A DNA stretch of 64,000 nt from Marasmius tenuissimus (GCA_029532415.1 JAQOTA010000060.1:806001-870000), one strand, 5' to 3'; positions 34,816-46,671 are shown, numbered from the stretch's first letter. Numbers and translations: made by a program. Notes: a model not told the origin generated them from the letters alone.

Positions 34816-36279
34816 TCATCCAGGGCCTTCTTGGCTTCTTTCAGCGCTTGTGCTGTAAGCTTCGAAGCAAGTTTCTCCTGGTCCCCAACTCCTGCTCCTC
34901 TTTTGCGTGGAGCTGACTTGTATCCCGCCCTTCGTCGCTGATAAAACGCAATAAGTTGCTGATGAACAGTCCACTCTGCAGTTGAAATTGATCAGGTCCA
35001 AGTTGTCTACAAGAAAAGCAAGCAAGATACCATTGCCACGGGTTGCCCTGCCTTCCTTCCATCTCCGACGAGAAGCTTCTTCAGCAAAGTCGAACAAGGC
35101 CGTCTTGTCATCGAAACTCCGTTCACTGCCATAGCCGAGGTGGGCCTTTACAACGTGGTCATAGTAATTGAGAGGTGTATCCGATCCATTCGTGAGTTCG
35201 AACTTTCCGGTATCCGCAACCTTGTACAGGACAGAGGCCAAAGGACGGCAGCCACACCTTTCAATGATGTTGATGGCCATCTCATGGCGGTTGATAGAAT
35301 CTGTGAGTGTTGAGCCTCCTCCGGTAGATATGTTGTGATACTTGACCAGGCTAAAGCCTGACTGCTCGATCATCTCAAGAACGTAAGATGCGTCGATAAT
35401 CGCCGGATTTTCCAATGTGGCGGGTGAGACAACCACTGGTGAGTAGGTACAAGCCGATGAGACCGAGGCTGATGTCAAGGTGCGTGAAGTGGATGTCGGT
35501 GACAAAGGAGGGGTAGGCAGTGAGCCAGAGCTGGGCAGAAATGGTGCACTTGGGGGACCTGGAGCGACATGTGAATGAATATGATGGTTGATGAATGATT
35601 CCTGCACCAGGGTGGGCGTCTGTGGGGGTACGAAAATAGCAAAATATTGATTGTGCGGGGTCATTGGACAACGACCACAATGAGCAGAGAACGCAGCCGT
35701 ATAACGTTCCACTTGTGTAGCTGTGACAGCGCCATTGATGTCGAGGGCACTGACATATGAGAATGTTGTTGCGGGACTCCAGATTGTGATATCATGAACG
35801 GTTCCAAGATCACAAAACTCGGGGGGACGACCATCGGTCACAGCATTATCCAGACTGGGGATGGAGTAGAGGTTCGTATTGCGACCATGGCCACGTAACA
35901 GACCATCTATTGAGGCTGACAGGCTCAGATGAGCAGGAGATTGGGCTGTCGACGCTGAGCTGGCACCACCGATGGCAAGAAGCAGGTTGTGTGTCGCGAC
36001 CGATGCAATGGGGAAACCAAGAGGGTTGGGGAACGAGTAGGAAATCAGCGACTTGGGAAAGGCGACCTCTTGGCAATAGTGGAGAGTCGCGGAACTCGCA
36101 GAGACTGCAGAGTCTCCGAGCGAATGGGCTTCCAAAATCATGATGGATACGAAGGTGAAAGGAAAGTTGCTGTGAGTGACTATGTCAACCAGATTGGGCC
36201 CAGTAATGTGGGCATCAAGAGAGGTCGAAGATAGCGAGTGGTTCATACCGTGTGACGGATGGGGAGGCACAGTGTCCAT
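34816..36279 (-). CDS. Uncharacterised 487-aa protein, divergent partner of the integrase gene
   Basis: Single-exon gene, unusual in this window. The ATG at 36279 (MDTVPPHPSHG) is preferred over the longer open frame upstream to 36441, which opens with a non-conserved hydrophobic leader. The N-terminal half is Ser/Ala/His-rich with short hydrophobic segments (FPFTFVSIMILEAHSLGD). The middle has a Cys pair (HCGRCP) and a Pro/Ser/Thr-rich linker. The C-terminal half is more ordered, with SYVLEMIEQSGFSLVKYH, NRHEMAINIIERCGCRP and WKEGRATRGNGILLAFLVDNLDL. I recognise no enzyme motif. The start lies 447 nt from the oppositely oriented integrase start, so the two may share a promoter and perhaps one element. 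Confidence 0.66.
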   Translation of the reverse strand: MDTVPPHPSHGMNHSLSSTSLDAHITGPNLVDIVTHSNFPFTFVSIMILEAHSLGDSAVSASSATLHYCQEVAFPKSLISYSFPNPLGFPIASVATHNLLLAIGGASSASTAQSPAHLSLSASIDGLLRGHGRNTNLYSIPSLDNAVTDGRPPEFCDLGTVHDITIWSPATTFSYVSALDINGAVTATQVERYTAAFSAHCGRCPMTPHNQYFAIFVPPQTPTLVQESFINHHIHSHVAPGPPSAPFLPSSGSLPTPPLSPTSTSRTLTSASVSSACTYSPVVVSPATLENPAIIDASYVLEMIEQSGFSLVKYHNISTGGGSTLTDSINRHEMAINIIERCGCRPLASVLYKVADTGKFELTNGSDTPLNYYDHVVKAHLGYGSERSFDDKTALFDFAEEASRRRWKEGRATRGNGILLAFLVDNLDLINFNCRVDCSSATYCVLSATKGGIQVSSTQKRSRSWGPGETCFEAYSTSAERSQEGPG

Positions 36280-36725
36280 ACCATAGAAATGAAGAAGAAT
36301 TAGAGAGGGAAAAAGGAAGATGTATAACCACAAGAGACTTCTTATACTAGTAGGCACAAGCCAATCACTTGCTGGATCATACGATGATATTGTGAACAGG
36401 AGGCTTGTCGCGTCGCGTCGCGTCGTTCCGGGTAGCCTCACCTGGTCGCTTATCTATTTTTAGTACTTTCCACCGTGATCTTCTCCTCTGTGATTTGGAA
36501 CTGATACTGACCCTAGCAGCTTGCATCCATGAGCAGCCTGGTATAGTGAAGCAGATTAGACTGTCCTGATGTTGGGTCGCAGGAAGTCCAGCTAGAGATT
36601 GTTCCAAGTGCTGTGCAACATGAATCATTGGCACAATCATCGGCAATCTCCGCAATCTCCGCAAACTATATGCCAATTACCAAACAAATCGATCTGGGTC
36701 ATATACCTCTTTCTCACCGTACACG

Positions 36726-38622
36726 ATGGCGGAAAGTGAAGCTGGATCAATTCTTCAGGGATTCAGGCTTCATTACCAGCAGTTTCAGGAAGCTGTTCAT
36801 ATTGCCAATGCTCATGATAACCCGGATGTTTTTGTCTTTCAAATGCTGGGGGATGATCTACAAACATTTTCAGAGATTGCCGCAGAGGTATATTTCGATT
36901 AAGATCTTGTGAATACCTCTACTCAAATCACAGTCAATACAGAATGAGCATGTGTTTTTGGATCCAAACGAGTACAGACAACTGCAGGAAAACCTTCAGC
37001 TCATGATTCTTGACATCAGAGTCATGCGCGAAAGAGCTGAGGAAGCGACTCATCATGGAGCACCTCCTCTTATACAATACGTCTCTACTGGAGGTCGGGG
37101 ACGCCCTTCCATTCAGATCAACCCTGCATTCTTGGCGTGGGCATATACAGAACGTAGCGAAAGCGGCATTGCTCATTTCCTTGGAATTTCTCGATCGACG
37201 GTTCGGCGCTTATTATTGGATTACGGAATTGCCCAGCCAGGAGAAGATCCATTTGATCGAGAGGGCCATGAAGAAGCGGATGTTGAGCACAATGAAGATG
37301 ATAGTCTACCAGAAGCTCAGGTGGATGGTTCGGAAGAATTTGACTTCTTGGCTCTGCCAGAGGTTGATCCAGAGCCAGAAGGTCCTCAGCCCTCCTCTCG
37401 TCTGTCCAACATGTCAGACAACGATCTTGACAATACTCTGCTTGGCCTCAGGGTACATTATCCACGTGCAGGTATCAAGACCCTCCAAGGCATGCTACGA
37501 TCAATGGGCCATAGAGTTCCTTATCACCGCATCCGTCACGCTCTGCTAAGGATCGATCCTGTACATCGAGTCTTTGAGCGGATTATCATCCGCAGGCGTC
37601 GCTACCGAGTCCCTGGGCCTAATTATTTGTGGCATCACGATGGCCATCACTGTACGCACAAGTCTCTTCATAGTGATAAGATGATTTTCTGATCCATATA
37701 CAGCCCTGATTCGCTGGGGAATAATCATTCACGCCTTTATCGATGGCTACTCGAGGGTGATTACGGGTATCCGAGCCTCCAATAACAACACCGCAGCAAC
37801 TGTTCTTTTACTTTTCCTGGTGGCTGCCCATCTCTATGGTGTCCCCTCAAGGCTGCGTGGTGACCATGGAGGAGAGAATGTATGGGTCGCTGCTCTCATG
37901 GAACATATACACGGTCGTGGAAGGGGATCTTACATTTGGGGGCGGTGAGTTAGACCCTGGTTTGGTGTCACGCACGAGTCTCCTGACGTCATGAATTCAG
38001 TTCAGTTCACAATGTGCGGATAGAGCGCCTGTGGGTAGATGTACGAGCCCAAATCACCGCAACCTGGGAAGAGCGCTTCACTGAGCTTGAGCTTCAATTG
38101 GGGATGGATATCAACAATCAGAATCACGTCTGGCTCCTCCAGCTTCTCTTCATCCCTATCATGAATGAAGACATGGAGTTTTGGCGGGAATCCTGGAACA
38201 ATCACGACATTTCAGTCAGGAACGGATCCGGACCAAGCCGCTCGCCTAACAACATGTTTGGTTTCGACATGTTTACCTCTGGATTTCGCGGGACCTCCCT
38301 CCAAAACCACCCTCTGTCAGAGGAAGAACTTGAGGTTTTCGGGATAGATTGGGAGGGGTTACATGACGATGTCCTTCTGAAATCCTTGAGGGGAAATTAT
38401 AGCAGTGATGGAGTTACGTCATGGATCGGCCAGCGGGGACCTCCTCCCGAGTTGAGTGAGGTGGTAGTGGAGCCTCCGCCTTGCTCTCTCTCAGAGGAAG
38501 AGGTTTGTTCCCTATTGATTCATGTATCCGGTCTACCAAAGACCCCCCACAAGGAAGATGTACATAGGCTTTGGATAGCAGCACTTGTATATGCCCGCCA
38601 ACTACGTTCGGATCTTTTCTAG
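36726..38622 (+). CDS. Integrase-core (DDE) transposase-like protein
   Basis: Eukaryotic integrase-core protein of the kind common in agaricomycete genomes. Four exons join in frame: IAAE to NEHVFLDPNEY, WHHDGHH to SLIRWG, IWGR to SVHNVRIERLW. The order is an N-terminal helical part, a helix-turn-helix (ESGIAHFLGISRSTVRRLL), an acidic linker, and a second DNA-binding-like helix pair (AGIKTLQGMLRSMGHRVPYHRI). The catalytic core follows, with Asp in WHHDGHH, Asp in RGDHGGEN and Glu in RIERLWVD, 34 residues apart (DD34E). All three acidic residues are present and the frame is intact, so it could be an active transposase or a domesticated gene. I saw no terminal inverted repeats by eye. Exact superfamily not assigned. 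Confidence 0.83.
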
Positions 38623-39910
38623 CTAGAAGTAGTATTTGACAATTCATTTCTGGTGATCTATATATTCTGATAGGTACGATCCAAGCCGATATGAACCAGG
38701 AAGGAGTTTTCACAAAGTAGAGTCAGACACCTATGGCCCACCAGAGACACGGAGGCATATGACCTACCAGGCTCGGCACTCGGCACTCGGCGCTCAAGCC
38801 CCAACTGGTCTCCGACCGAGCCCTAACCAAGCTGCCCACGAGTGCCCACCAATAAGCCCACAAGCCCGTACTGACCTGCCTACAAGGTGATGCCAAGCCT
38901 CTCCCTCAGCCCTACAAGTGTCTCGCGAAAGTTAACTATAATGGGGGCATCCAGAGGAGTAGTTGTATGGTATACGATACCAGCATTGCTCGTACGTTTT
39001 AGAAGTATTCGGCAGACTTGTACCCAGTACCTCATTGTAGAGTGCAGATATCACCCAGATCACCGCTTTCAAAATGCACGTACCTAGTGGAGGGCAGCAG
39101 GCCTAGCAGGAATGGACTCACGCTGAACGATTTCAAAGTACGTCAACGTTCAACGAAGTACGTTTCTGACATGAAGTACGCGAATGACGTACAATTCTGG
39201 CAACGCAATACATTTTTGACAGAAAAATACCTTCATATGCTAGACCTGATGGTGGCAACGGTTGGGGGTAGTAGCCTAGTAGTGGGCCGTGGCAGTACTA
39301 GTCAGCCCGGGCTCTGCTACTTTGAGGCTGGTTGAGTAGTACTGCCAATTGTTTCTCCAAGTTGGCGTACACCGGTGGACTTGTCATTTAGTTGAGTCCT
39401 TACCCAAGAATGTTCAATGAGCCCGCAGCCGAGTGTTGGAAGTGGCGAGAAGAGAGTTGCTGATGATGATGACACTGAGCGCTCGCCGCTCAGTTGCGCG
39501 CCTATTTGATAAGAAAACTATGACGTCACGAGAAAATTTATTGCGACCCCAGAAATTTTCTCTTCTGATCGACCTCGGTTCCTTACATTCATCTCCTTCG
39601 CTTGTATCATCGTTCGCTGCTTTAACTCTACCATGTATAACTACACGCTACACCGTTGAGGCTCAGGATGATTTTATCTCGCCCTGCACAGCCTTCTCAA
39701 GGCATTCTGGTCGATCTAGGCCACCCTCAATCCAACCGACGGCCACGAAAGGAGAGGGGTAGTTGAATTGAAACGCTTCATAATTGTCCCTCCGAGTGGA
39801 GGTGGATTGCTGGCTCCACTATGAAGGGCGATTACGTTCCGGGGTCTGCTGCATTCATATAACTCACGTCGTCGACTCTCAAGCCGGAAGCCCATCATTC
39901 GACCTCACCC
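38623..39910. other. Intergenic 1.3 kb, no gene recognised
   Basis: There are only short unconserved frames. GC-rich CGGCACT/CGGCGCT repeats occur near 38773-38795 and several AAGTACGT-type words at about 39138-39190. The right border of the putative integrase element could be here, but no inverted repeat was identified. The last part should contain the promoter of the gene at 39911. Confidence 0.45.
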
Positions 39911-40816
39911 ATGCAGCCTCAAATGAGCGATCCGTTTCCTTCTATACCTATCGACATCTTCAGGTGAGAGGACATTCTCGAGTATCCGGCATCTCAACTC
40001 ATAGAAGATTCTTCAAGGGAAATAACAGAGATCGCATCACGTTCTTCACGCTCAACGGCATTATCGCTCACTCTTGTTTCGTCTATGACTCGACGGTGGA
40101 CCCTTCCATCTCTGTACAACACAGTCGTTCTTCGTTCGGCCACGTCTGTGAAGCAATTCTCCAATGCTCTTCAATCCCCCACCTTTCATGATTCCAAACT
40201 CGACACACCCACGGCACTCTGCCAACTAGTGAGGCACCTCGGAATACTGGCCCTCGGCCCCATGAACACAGTGCAAAGGATTATATCCAAATGCACAGAC
40301 CTCCGAAGTCTCGCTTGTGGCCATTCAGGGACCTTGATCCGGTCTAACGCTCTATCGTACCCCAAATTACACGAGCGACATCTTTTAGGTCTCTCCTGCC
40401 GGGATGGCATTCCATTTTCCCAATTATCTCCCGGAGTTACACATTTGCACGTTCAAATTGCAGTATGGGAAGCGCTTCCGACTCTTTTACAGCTCCAAGA
40501 TCATCTTCCCAGATTAACCCACCTGGCTCTCAGTATACCCGGCACGATATTGGGCTCTTGCTCGATCCAAGTGATTCTTGACCAGGTGCTGGAGCGGAAC
40601 GAAGATCTGGAAGTTGTACTTGTGCAAACGACCGATCTATCGGAGGAGAAATTCGAGGTATTCGAAGATAGATGGAAGCTAGACGCACCTTCACTCGACG
40701 ACAAGGTGGTTTTGAGACGGGCCGCGAGGTCTCTTGTTGCCCAGTGGGAGGATGGCTCACTCTTCCCTGGTGGTCTATGGAGCAATTCATCCACCCGGAA
40801 CGAACTTGAAGGATAA
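39911..40816 (+). CDS. F-box/LRR-like basidiomycete protein
   Basis: Member of a large agaricomycete family with an F-box-like N-terminus, function unknown. ATG at 39911 gives MQPQMSDPFPSIPIDIFR. A 54-nt intron (39964-40017, GTGAG...TTCAAG) is needed to join REITEIASRSSRSTALSL and then VSSMTRRWTLPSLYNTVVL, which matches the family order IPxDIFRxIxE...LVSxxTRRWxLPxLYxTVVL. The rest is helical with Leu-rich parts (LVRHLGILALGP; PRLTHLALSIPG). Without splicing, an in-frame TGA at 39965 would stop the protein after 18 codons. The intron length is a multiple of three, so the downstream frame is the same either way. Stop at 40816. Confidence 0.62.
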
Positions 40817-41968
40817 ATTATAGATAACCATGGGACTCAACCCAGCCTCTTATCGCCGGCCGTAACGTTGAGCGACGAATTTGAGGATACCAGAAGGACT
40901 TTGTTGTAGATGCTACCGCGTGTATACACCACCTATTGTAGATTATCTAGCCAGTGTAGATCATTAGTAGTTAGAGGACTCCGGTTCTTTTATCTGAATA
41001 AGATTACAAGCCAACTGCGCCACACTGAATTTGAGAACGGATGTTGAACTTACACCGCCACATGACGTAAGCAATGGATTTGCTTGAGTTTTTCGTATGA
41101 CGTTCTTGAGAGAGCGCGACAATGTCCTCAGGAGGTCCTTTCCTCAAAGTTACAGTACCCACATTTGTTGAACAAGAATCTTCTCGATACAATCACCTCG
41201 GAGAAAGTAAGCTATTCTCCACCACTAATGGTCATAGGAAACTCGGAGTGGGAATGAAGTACAGGTGCTGGAAGTGCCCGAAAGCGCGCATCCGTACAGC
41301 TTGTAGGTGAAGGGACTATTGCACCTTGAATCTTCTGGAATTTGGAGGACCAGGATAAAAAGGTGTGTGGACCTACTCTCGCATCTTTCTATGTCGGTGC
41401 TAATCGCGAGCTGCACTCGAAGTGCTCTGAGTCCATTCTCAATATCACGACTCTTCTACCGACTAAGAGTTCGATAGTCAATCCCAACTCAAGTCGTGCT
41501 TTGGCTCTTCCTGATGCAATATTTCACCTACTTAGCCCGTATTTCGGTTCGTGCTGTGCAAGTTGTATAACTTGAATGTTCTGGCTACCAAGGATCAGCC
41601 CGCTTAACTCACTGACAGCACTCTTGCCACCTCAGTGTCACCGGAGTTTCGCCTCAACATTGGAAGAACATGCGTCGTCCTTGCGTTTCTGCTCGACAAG
41701 AAAGGGAGTAGGTGCTTCTCTCCCTAAGAATAGTCTGGTATTGCTGCTGGCTGAACGCGTTAACCTCCACTTATGGACTAAACCACCTCGAAAGATGACG
41801 CTCTTACCCCTGCCAGCACGACTAAACGTTAACTTTGACCGCCAAGTGACCCTCGTACATCGTGCGTCGTTATCAATATCGCCGATAATTAACCCTTTCC
41901 CCGCCCCGTTCTCCGGCGGTAACTTGCTATATAATCGTAGCTTGCACGATGGATGCAGGACCAAGACA
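40817..41968. other. Intergenic 1.15 kb, no gene recognised
   Basis: The longest frames cover about 41576-41970 on plus and the same region on minus; neither shows family similarity. An AT-rich stretch with TATATAAT at about 41929 lies about 40 nt upstream of the LPMO start codon and could be a TATA-like element for it. Confidence 0.45.
41929..41936 (+). promoter_or_regulatory. TATA-like box upstream of the AA9 LPMO gene
   Basis: The sequence GCTATATAATCG lies about 35-40 nt before the ATG at 41969. Spacing to a transcription start is unknown, so this is a weak positional call. Confidence 0.35.
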
Positions 41969-43257
41969 ATGTACCGACTCTCCACAACTCTTGGCTGTCT
42001 GGTCGTCTTGGCCTCCCTTGTCTATCGAGTGAGATCTCATTCATGTCGTCTTCTATGTTTGGATCAAGGCTAACAAGTTATTGCCCCTGATATAGACTTT
42101 CGCCCACGGTGGAGTGCTGAACTACCGTTTTGGGAATGTTTGGTATAACGGGTGTGTGTTTCTCATTTTTCCGACGGTATCAGGGCCAATCGAATGTGTA
42201 GATTCGTCCCGTACACGTCTGCGGCCGGACAGTCGTCGATCCAGGTTAGTGGCGAGCGCTATGCAGCCAACAGACCTACATATTTTATCTGACCTTTTTG
42301 CTCAAACCCAGCGTGAATGGGATCAGTACGACCCGATAACCAACGTCGTTCACCCTAACCTTTCTTGCAACATCAATGGCGCCGCATTGAGCAAACAGGA
42401 GTCTGCCACCGTCGCAGGTCAGTGGGTCGTTCATGAAAACGGCCGCCATCAAGGACTGACTTGAAGTCGAACTCCTCCCCCAGCCGGTACAACCGTTACC
42501 GCGTACTGGAACCCTTGGCCTCACACTATCGGCGTCAGTTACGTTTAGCCTTCTATTGAACAAAGCTGTTCATCTTCCCGTTTTAGCCTGTTCTGGTGTA
42601 CATGGCCAAATGCCCCGGTTCCTGCACATCCGCCGATAGCTCCGCGTTGGATTGGGTACGTGATGGACTTGTTCTTGGCTTGATGCAAGAGATTGATGTG
42701 CTGGGACTGGGACTGGTCACAGTTCAAGATCGATGAAGCTGGTCTGATTTCAGGCGATATTGCTACAGGCCATTGGGCAATGGCGGACCTAGTCGCAAAT
42801 AACAATAGCTGGTTCGTCCCCCTTACGTTGTCCCATATTCTGGACTGAAATCTACCTCAGGGCGTCCATTATTCCTGCCTCCTTAGAACCCGGAGAATAC
42901 ATGATAAGGCATGAGGTGAGAGACGGAAATGGCCATATATGTCTCCATGTCACTCACTAATCGTTTCCGCCCCTCGGTCAGCTCATAGCGATTCACATCT
43001 CAAACATCCCGCAATTCTATCCGAACTGTGCCCAGTTGATCGTAACCGGGACCGGAAATGTTGTTCCCGCGCAAACCGTCAAGTTCCCGGGAGGTTATGC
43101 CAAGTGCGATTTTTCCCTCTCACATTTTCCTTCTTTTGTGCTAAGAGATCTTTCAAATTCTACGTACAGATCTGATCCAGGCTTGTCAATCAACATCTTC
43201 TCTCAAGGGAACCAAACTACATACAAAATCCCTGGGCCTCCGGTTTTTAGTGGCTGA
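41969..43257 (+). CDS. AA9 lytic polysaccharide monooxygenase, secreted
   Basis: Copper-dependent oxidative enzyme that cleaves cellulose or related glucans outside the cell. ATG at 41969 starts a signal peptide (MYRLSTTLGCLVVLASLVYR, then TFA), cleaved so that His1 of HGGVLNYRFG becomes the N-terminus. After eight short introns the protein reads VWYNGFVPYTSAAGQSSIQ, YDPITNVVHPNLSCN, AGTTVTAYWNPWPHTIGPV with the second copper His, VYMAKCPGSC, LISGDIATGHWAMADLV, IPASLEPGEYMIRHE and IPQFYPNCAQL with the axial Tyr. It ends at PGPPVFSG with no carbohydrate-binding module. About 230 residues, usual for single-domain AA9. All copper-brace residues are present, so it should be active. It lies 400 nt upstream of RMT2 in the same direction, without evident functional link. 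Confidence 0.94.
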
Positions 43258-43657
43258 GAATCTGAGGCACCTATCAACTTGTTTGTTCGCGTAGCTTGCT
43301 GTGAATCTTAAATATCTGATTGTCAAGCTACGCCAAGCGGCCAAGAAAGAGACTGGGCGAATTGAGTTCTACTTTGGGGAACTTCCGTCCTCGACCTCGA
43401 CATCAGGCATGGCACATGGTGAGAAATTTGTAGGGGCTTAGCAGGGGAGAAAGTAGACTGGTGATTCCATAATCAAGTTTATCTTCTTTTTGATTTCTTG
43501 AGTAGAAGGGTCACCGATATATCATCAAAACCGCCGAAACCCGTTTCCTATCCGTCCAGACGAGCCCAGCTGGCTGTGGGGAAGTTCCATATCGGATCGT
43601 GGGAATATTGTCCCAAACCATCTTTTCCCTCTGCTCCTGTCAAAGGCATAAGTCAAA
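43258..43657. other. Intergenic between LPMO and RMT2
   Basis: 400 nt with no conserved frame; expected to contain the LPMO 3' end and the RMT2 promoter. No specific element recognised. Confidence 0.45.
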
Positions 43658-45033
43658 ATGGACGAGACCTCCGCGGATTCAGATGTCGAAGTACTCATTC
43701 ACCTAGGAAGAGCTCTGATCTCGAAAATTTTGGAGGGTGAACCTATGACATCGGTGCAGAAGTTGGTTGAAGATGGAGCACCACTCTGGTATCAAGACGA
43801 TGAAGATGGGAGTTCCCCTTTGCATGCTGCTGCTTACTTGCAGAATGAAGAGCTCGTGAAATATCTTCTAGAGCAAGGGGCCGTATGGAATGCGGGTAGG
43901 TAAGGTCATTCTTATTTTCACCATCCAATAGTCCGCTCACCCCTTGCCATCAGTCGATAACTCGAAGCATACGGCGGGTGAAATCGCGCTGTCATACAAC
44001 AACGAAAAAATATACACCCTCATTCGCGACCATGGGCTTCGGAGTGGTGTGTAGTCCTATCGTTCGATATTTTACCTCAATGAATTTGAACGTATTCAGA
44101 ACTCTTACTTGGTCTTCTATCCTCAAAGTCCGATATGGAAAATACGTCTGATTCCTTGGTCCTGAGCAATACCGATCAGACTGCCGCCGCCTCCACGGAG
44201 GCCTTCCTCACCTCTCGACTGACTTTCACTACGGACGATCAGGGACAAGGAATTTGCGTGGTCAGAGCGGGCGATGACGACGTAGGTGTAATGATGACCT
44301 GGGAACAAGGTATAATGGAGGATACCGCAAAACTTCTACTGGAAGGGCATACAAACTCGAAGGCACTTCGGGTGCTGAATGTAGGTCACGGGTTGGGCGT
44401 TGTGAGTGAACCTACCTATTCCCCGGACTCGGAAACCAATCAAATTGCAGATAGATAATCTATTTCAAGCATCGTCGACGCCTCCAATGCTGCACTGTAT
44501 TGTTGAACCCCATCCTGATGTCCTTCGAAGGATGAAGGAACAGGGTTGGTACGATCGACCTGGTGTGAAGATTATCGAGGGTAAATGGTGAGTTTCAATC
44601 CACGATCTGTAGAAGTGCACTGAATTACTTCCAGGCAGGATGCTATCGAAGAACTCAACTCGTTCGGCGGTTTCGACGTAGTGTACACGGACACGTTCTC
44701 CGAGGACTACAATCAGCTGCGAGAGTTTTTCGAGCTCCTCCCTGACTTACTTTCCGGACCAGAATCTCGGTTTGGTTTTTTCAATGGCCTCGGAGCGACC
44801 AGTGAGTTGGCTCCTCGTTTGCCCATGTCGTCTGTCGCTGAGAATCCTTAGACTTGATCTTCTACGATGTTTACACCCGCCTCTCCGAATTACATCTCGC
44901 TGAAGTCGGAGTGGACGTTGAATGGCACGATGTCCCCGTAGATGAAGGAGACAGTCGTTGGGGAGGAACCCGCCAGTATTTTGCCTTACCAATATATCGT
45001 TTGCCTGTTGGTCGCATGGGCAACTTTGCGTAA
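43658..45033 (+). CDS. rmt2: RMT2, protein arginine N5 (delta)-methyltransferase
   Basis: Rmt2 transfers a methyl group from S-adenosylmethionine to the delta nitrogen of arginine, in yeast on ribosomal protein L12. The ATG at 43658 begins a short helical part, then ankyrin repeats (VQKLVEDGAPLWYQDDEDG; SPLHAAAYLQNEELVKYLLEQG; HTAGEIALSYNNEKIYTLI). The methyltransferase domain has the SAM-binding LRVLNVGHGLGVID joined across an intron, the acidic end of beta-2 in HCIVEPHPDVLRRM, and FDVVYTDTFSEDY. It ends with RQYFALPIYRLPVGRMG, matching the family C-terminus. Six introns. Length about 390 aa, normal for the family. Expected in cytosol or nucleus. Confidence 0.93.
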
Positions 45034-45388
45034 AACCTAAATAAAGGCGTAGAACCCAAATAAAGACCCCCAGACTATCAATAGTTGAGCTAGTGGACAG
45101 GCTGGTACAGGCTCGGCACAGAGTACCGCCAGTGAGTGGTGTGGCAACTCGATGGCAACGATCGTTGCGAGGTCGTGATGTTGTGAATAAGGATCGCCAT
45201 GGCTCAACCCTCCTCTCTCTCGCCCCCCCCCCCACTCTCCTTTCAACTTCCCTTCAAGCCTGCTGACCCCGGAGGTCTTTCAGATAACCTATATCTTGCT
45301 CCTCATCGACTGAGCCGCAACACAAGCTGAATCTTTCATAAACTCGAACAATTTCATCCAATCTTCCCAGCGGGCCGAGTGTTTCCAA
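45034..45388. other. Intergenic with a C homopolymer
   Basis: 355 nt without conserved coding sequence. A run of about 12 C lies near 45223-45234, preceded by CT-rich sequence, which is typical of fungal promoters and probably belongs to the next gene. Confidence 0.45.
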
Positions 45389-46493
45389 ATGGTTTCAAAG
45401 AACGCGACAAGAAATGAAAATGAGATTGTTCTGGTGTGTCTTCCCGTTCTCTGAAGAATCTACACAACTAGACGCCCAACTTTATTAGTATCTCTCCGCG
45501 AAACAGCCACCTCCATTGACTGTGCCGTTTGAGCTACAGAGCCAGGTCTGTCGCCCCCAATGGCCCTAGGAACTTGCGACTAACTGCGCGAAACTACAGA
45601 TCACGGCTGCCGTCTGGGATTTGCGGATTTCATCTTTATTACAAGCATCACTCCGATACTCAAAGCCGTGGTTTGAAAGAATTTGGATTATAATTGCTGT
45701 CATGTAAGTTGCTGGGGCGATTGCATACGTATATGCGGGATGCTGAATTCCACAAATTAGTGCGTTCATTGTAGTCCCGATAGCACTTCAGCCTGTCGTC
45801 TACAACGCAGTCCTGCGTAGTGATAGCAACGACCCTCGCTTTTTTACTGCTCAGAGCGTAGTCGAGGTCTGTTTTGTATCAGACTTTTTCCGAATCTCCT
45901 ACTCAACTTTCTTCCCTCCAGGCCAAGGTAGAGTTTCAACGCGACAATTTTAGCAGTTCTAACTAAGCGCTGAACGATGGCCTAGGCAATCCTCTTCGCC
46001 GTATTTTTAGGCACATTGCTGCTGTTCGCCATCCCCATCGTCGCATGGAAACTGATAGTATGACTCAATCCGCGTCTTTCCGTCCGTCCGATGCTAAAAT
46101 TGGTGACACAGGGCCGTAAACAGCTCAACGACATGGTCAATAGATGGAATACCGCCGATTGTCAGAACTTCGGACAAAATGTAGCACCTCAATGGAGGGT
46201 CAAGAGCCCAGGTATCTTTAGAGACGGCACGGTGCGCTTCCCTTTACAAGGTTCAGTCAATTGGTATGAACCGTCACACACAGGTCGTTTATATTGGACT
46301 TCCTTCGGGCGTTAAACCATCAACCTTTCATCCCAATGCATACCTGCCATCGTATATCAACTCTGCCCGCGATGCTGACGCCGACTACTACTACCCGTAC
46401 AAATCGGAGCCTGGACTACCCCGGATGAGTGTCGTGGGCAATGTCCCGCTGTATCACAATGAGAACCATCAGCTTGCATACCAGAAAGTTTGA
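45389..46493 (+). CDS. Small two-pass membrane protein, uncharacterised
   Basis: Splicing seven short introns gives a continuous product of about 200 aa starting MVSKNATRNENEIVL. Two hydrophobic segments stand out: the first (RIWIIIAVIAFIVVPIALQP) spans an intron, the second is ILFAVFLGTLLLFAIPIVAW. Between them is a polar loop (LRSDSNDPRFFTAQSVVEAK). The C-terminal part is soluble: RKQLNDMVNRWNTADCQNFG, then VVYIGLPSGVKPSTFHPNAY and a Tyr-rich YYYPYKSEPGLPRM. I recognise no named family; related proteins occur in other basidiomycetes as far as I remember. The start is the only ATG that keeps every splice in frame. Confidence 0.68.
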
Positions 46494-46671
46494 TCATGCT
46501 CTCAAACCCGCCTTGGGTTATCAGTTCTACTCGCATTCGGATACTGCATTCAGAGACTCTCCTAGGTCGGAACATGTATTTCGTTAGTACAATACAGAAT
46601 CGAGATGGTCGCCAATCGCACGAAATGTGTAAGAACTTGGGCATCAACTTTAAAGATACACGCAAGGTGGA

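Noticed and set aside
36280..36441. Upstream extension of the 487-aa gene with a hydrophobic segment that looks like a signal anchor
   Set aside because: The leader is fused to sequence containing a CGTCG simple repeat and looks like untranslated DNA; the ATG at 36279 is a better start. Kept only as an alternative.
39965..39967. In-frame TGA suggesting a nonsense mutation in the F-box-like gene
   Set aside because: A 54-nt intron with a GTGAG donor and in-frame CAAG acceptor removes it and restores the family N-terminus.
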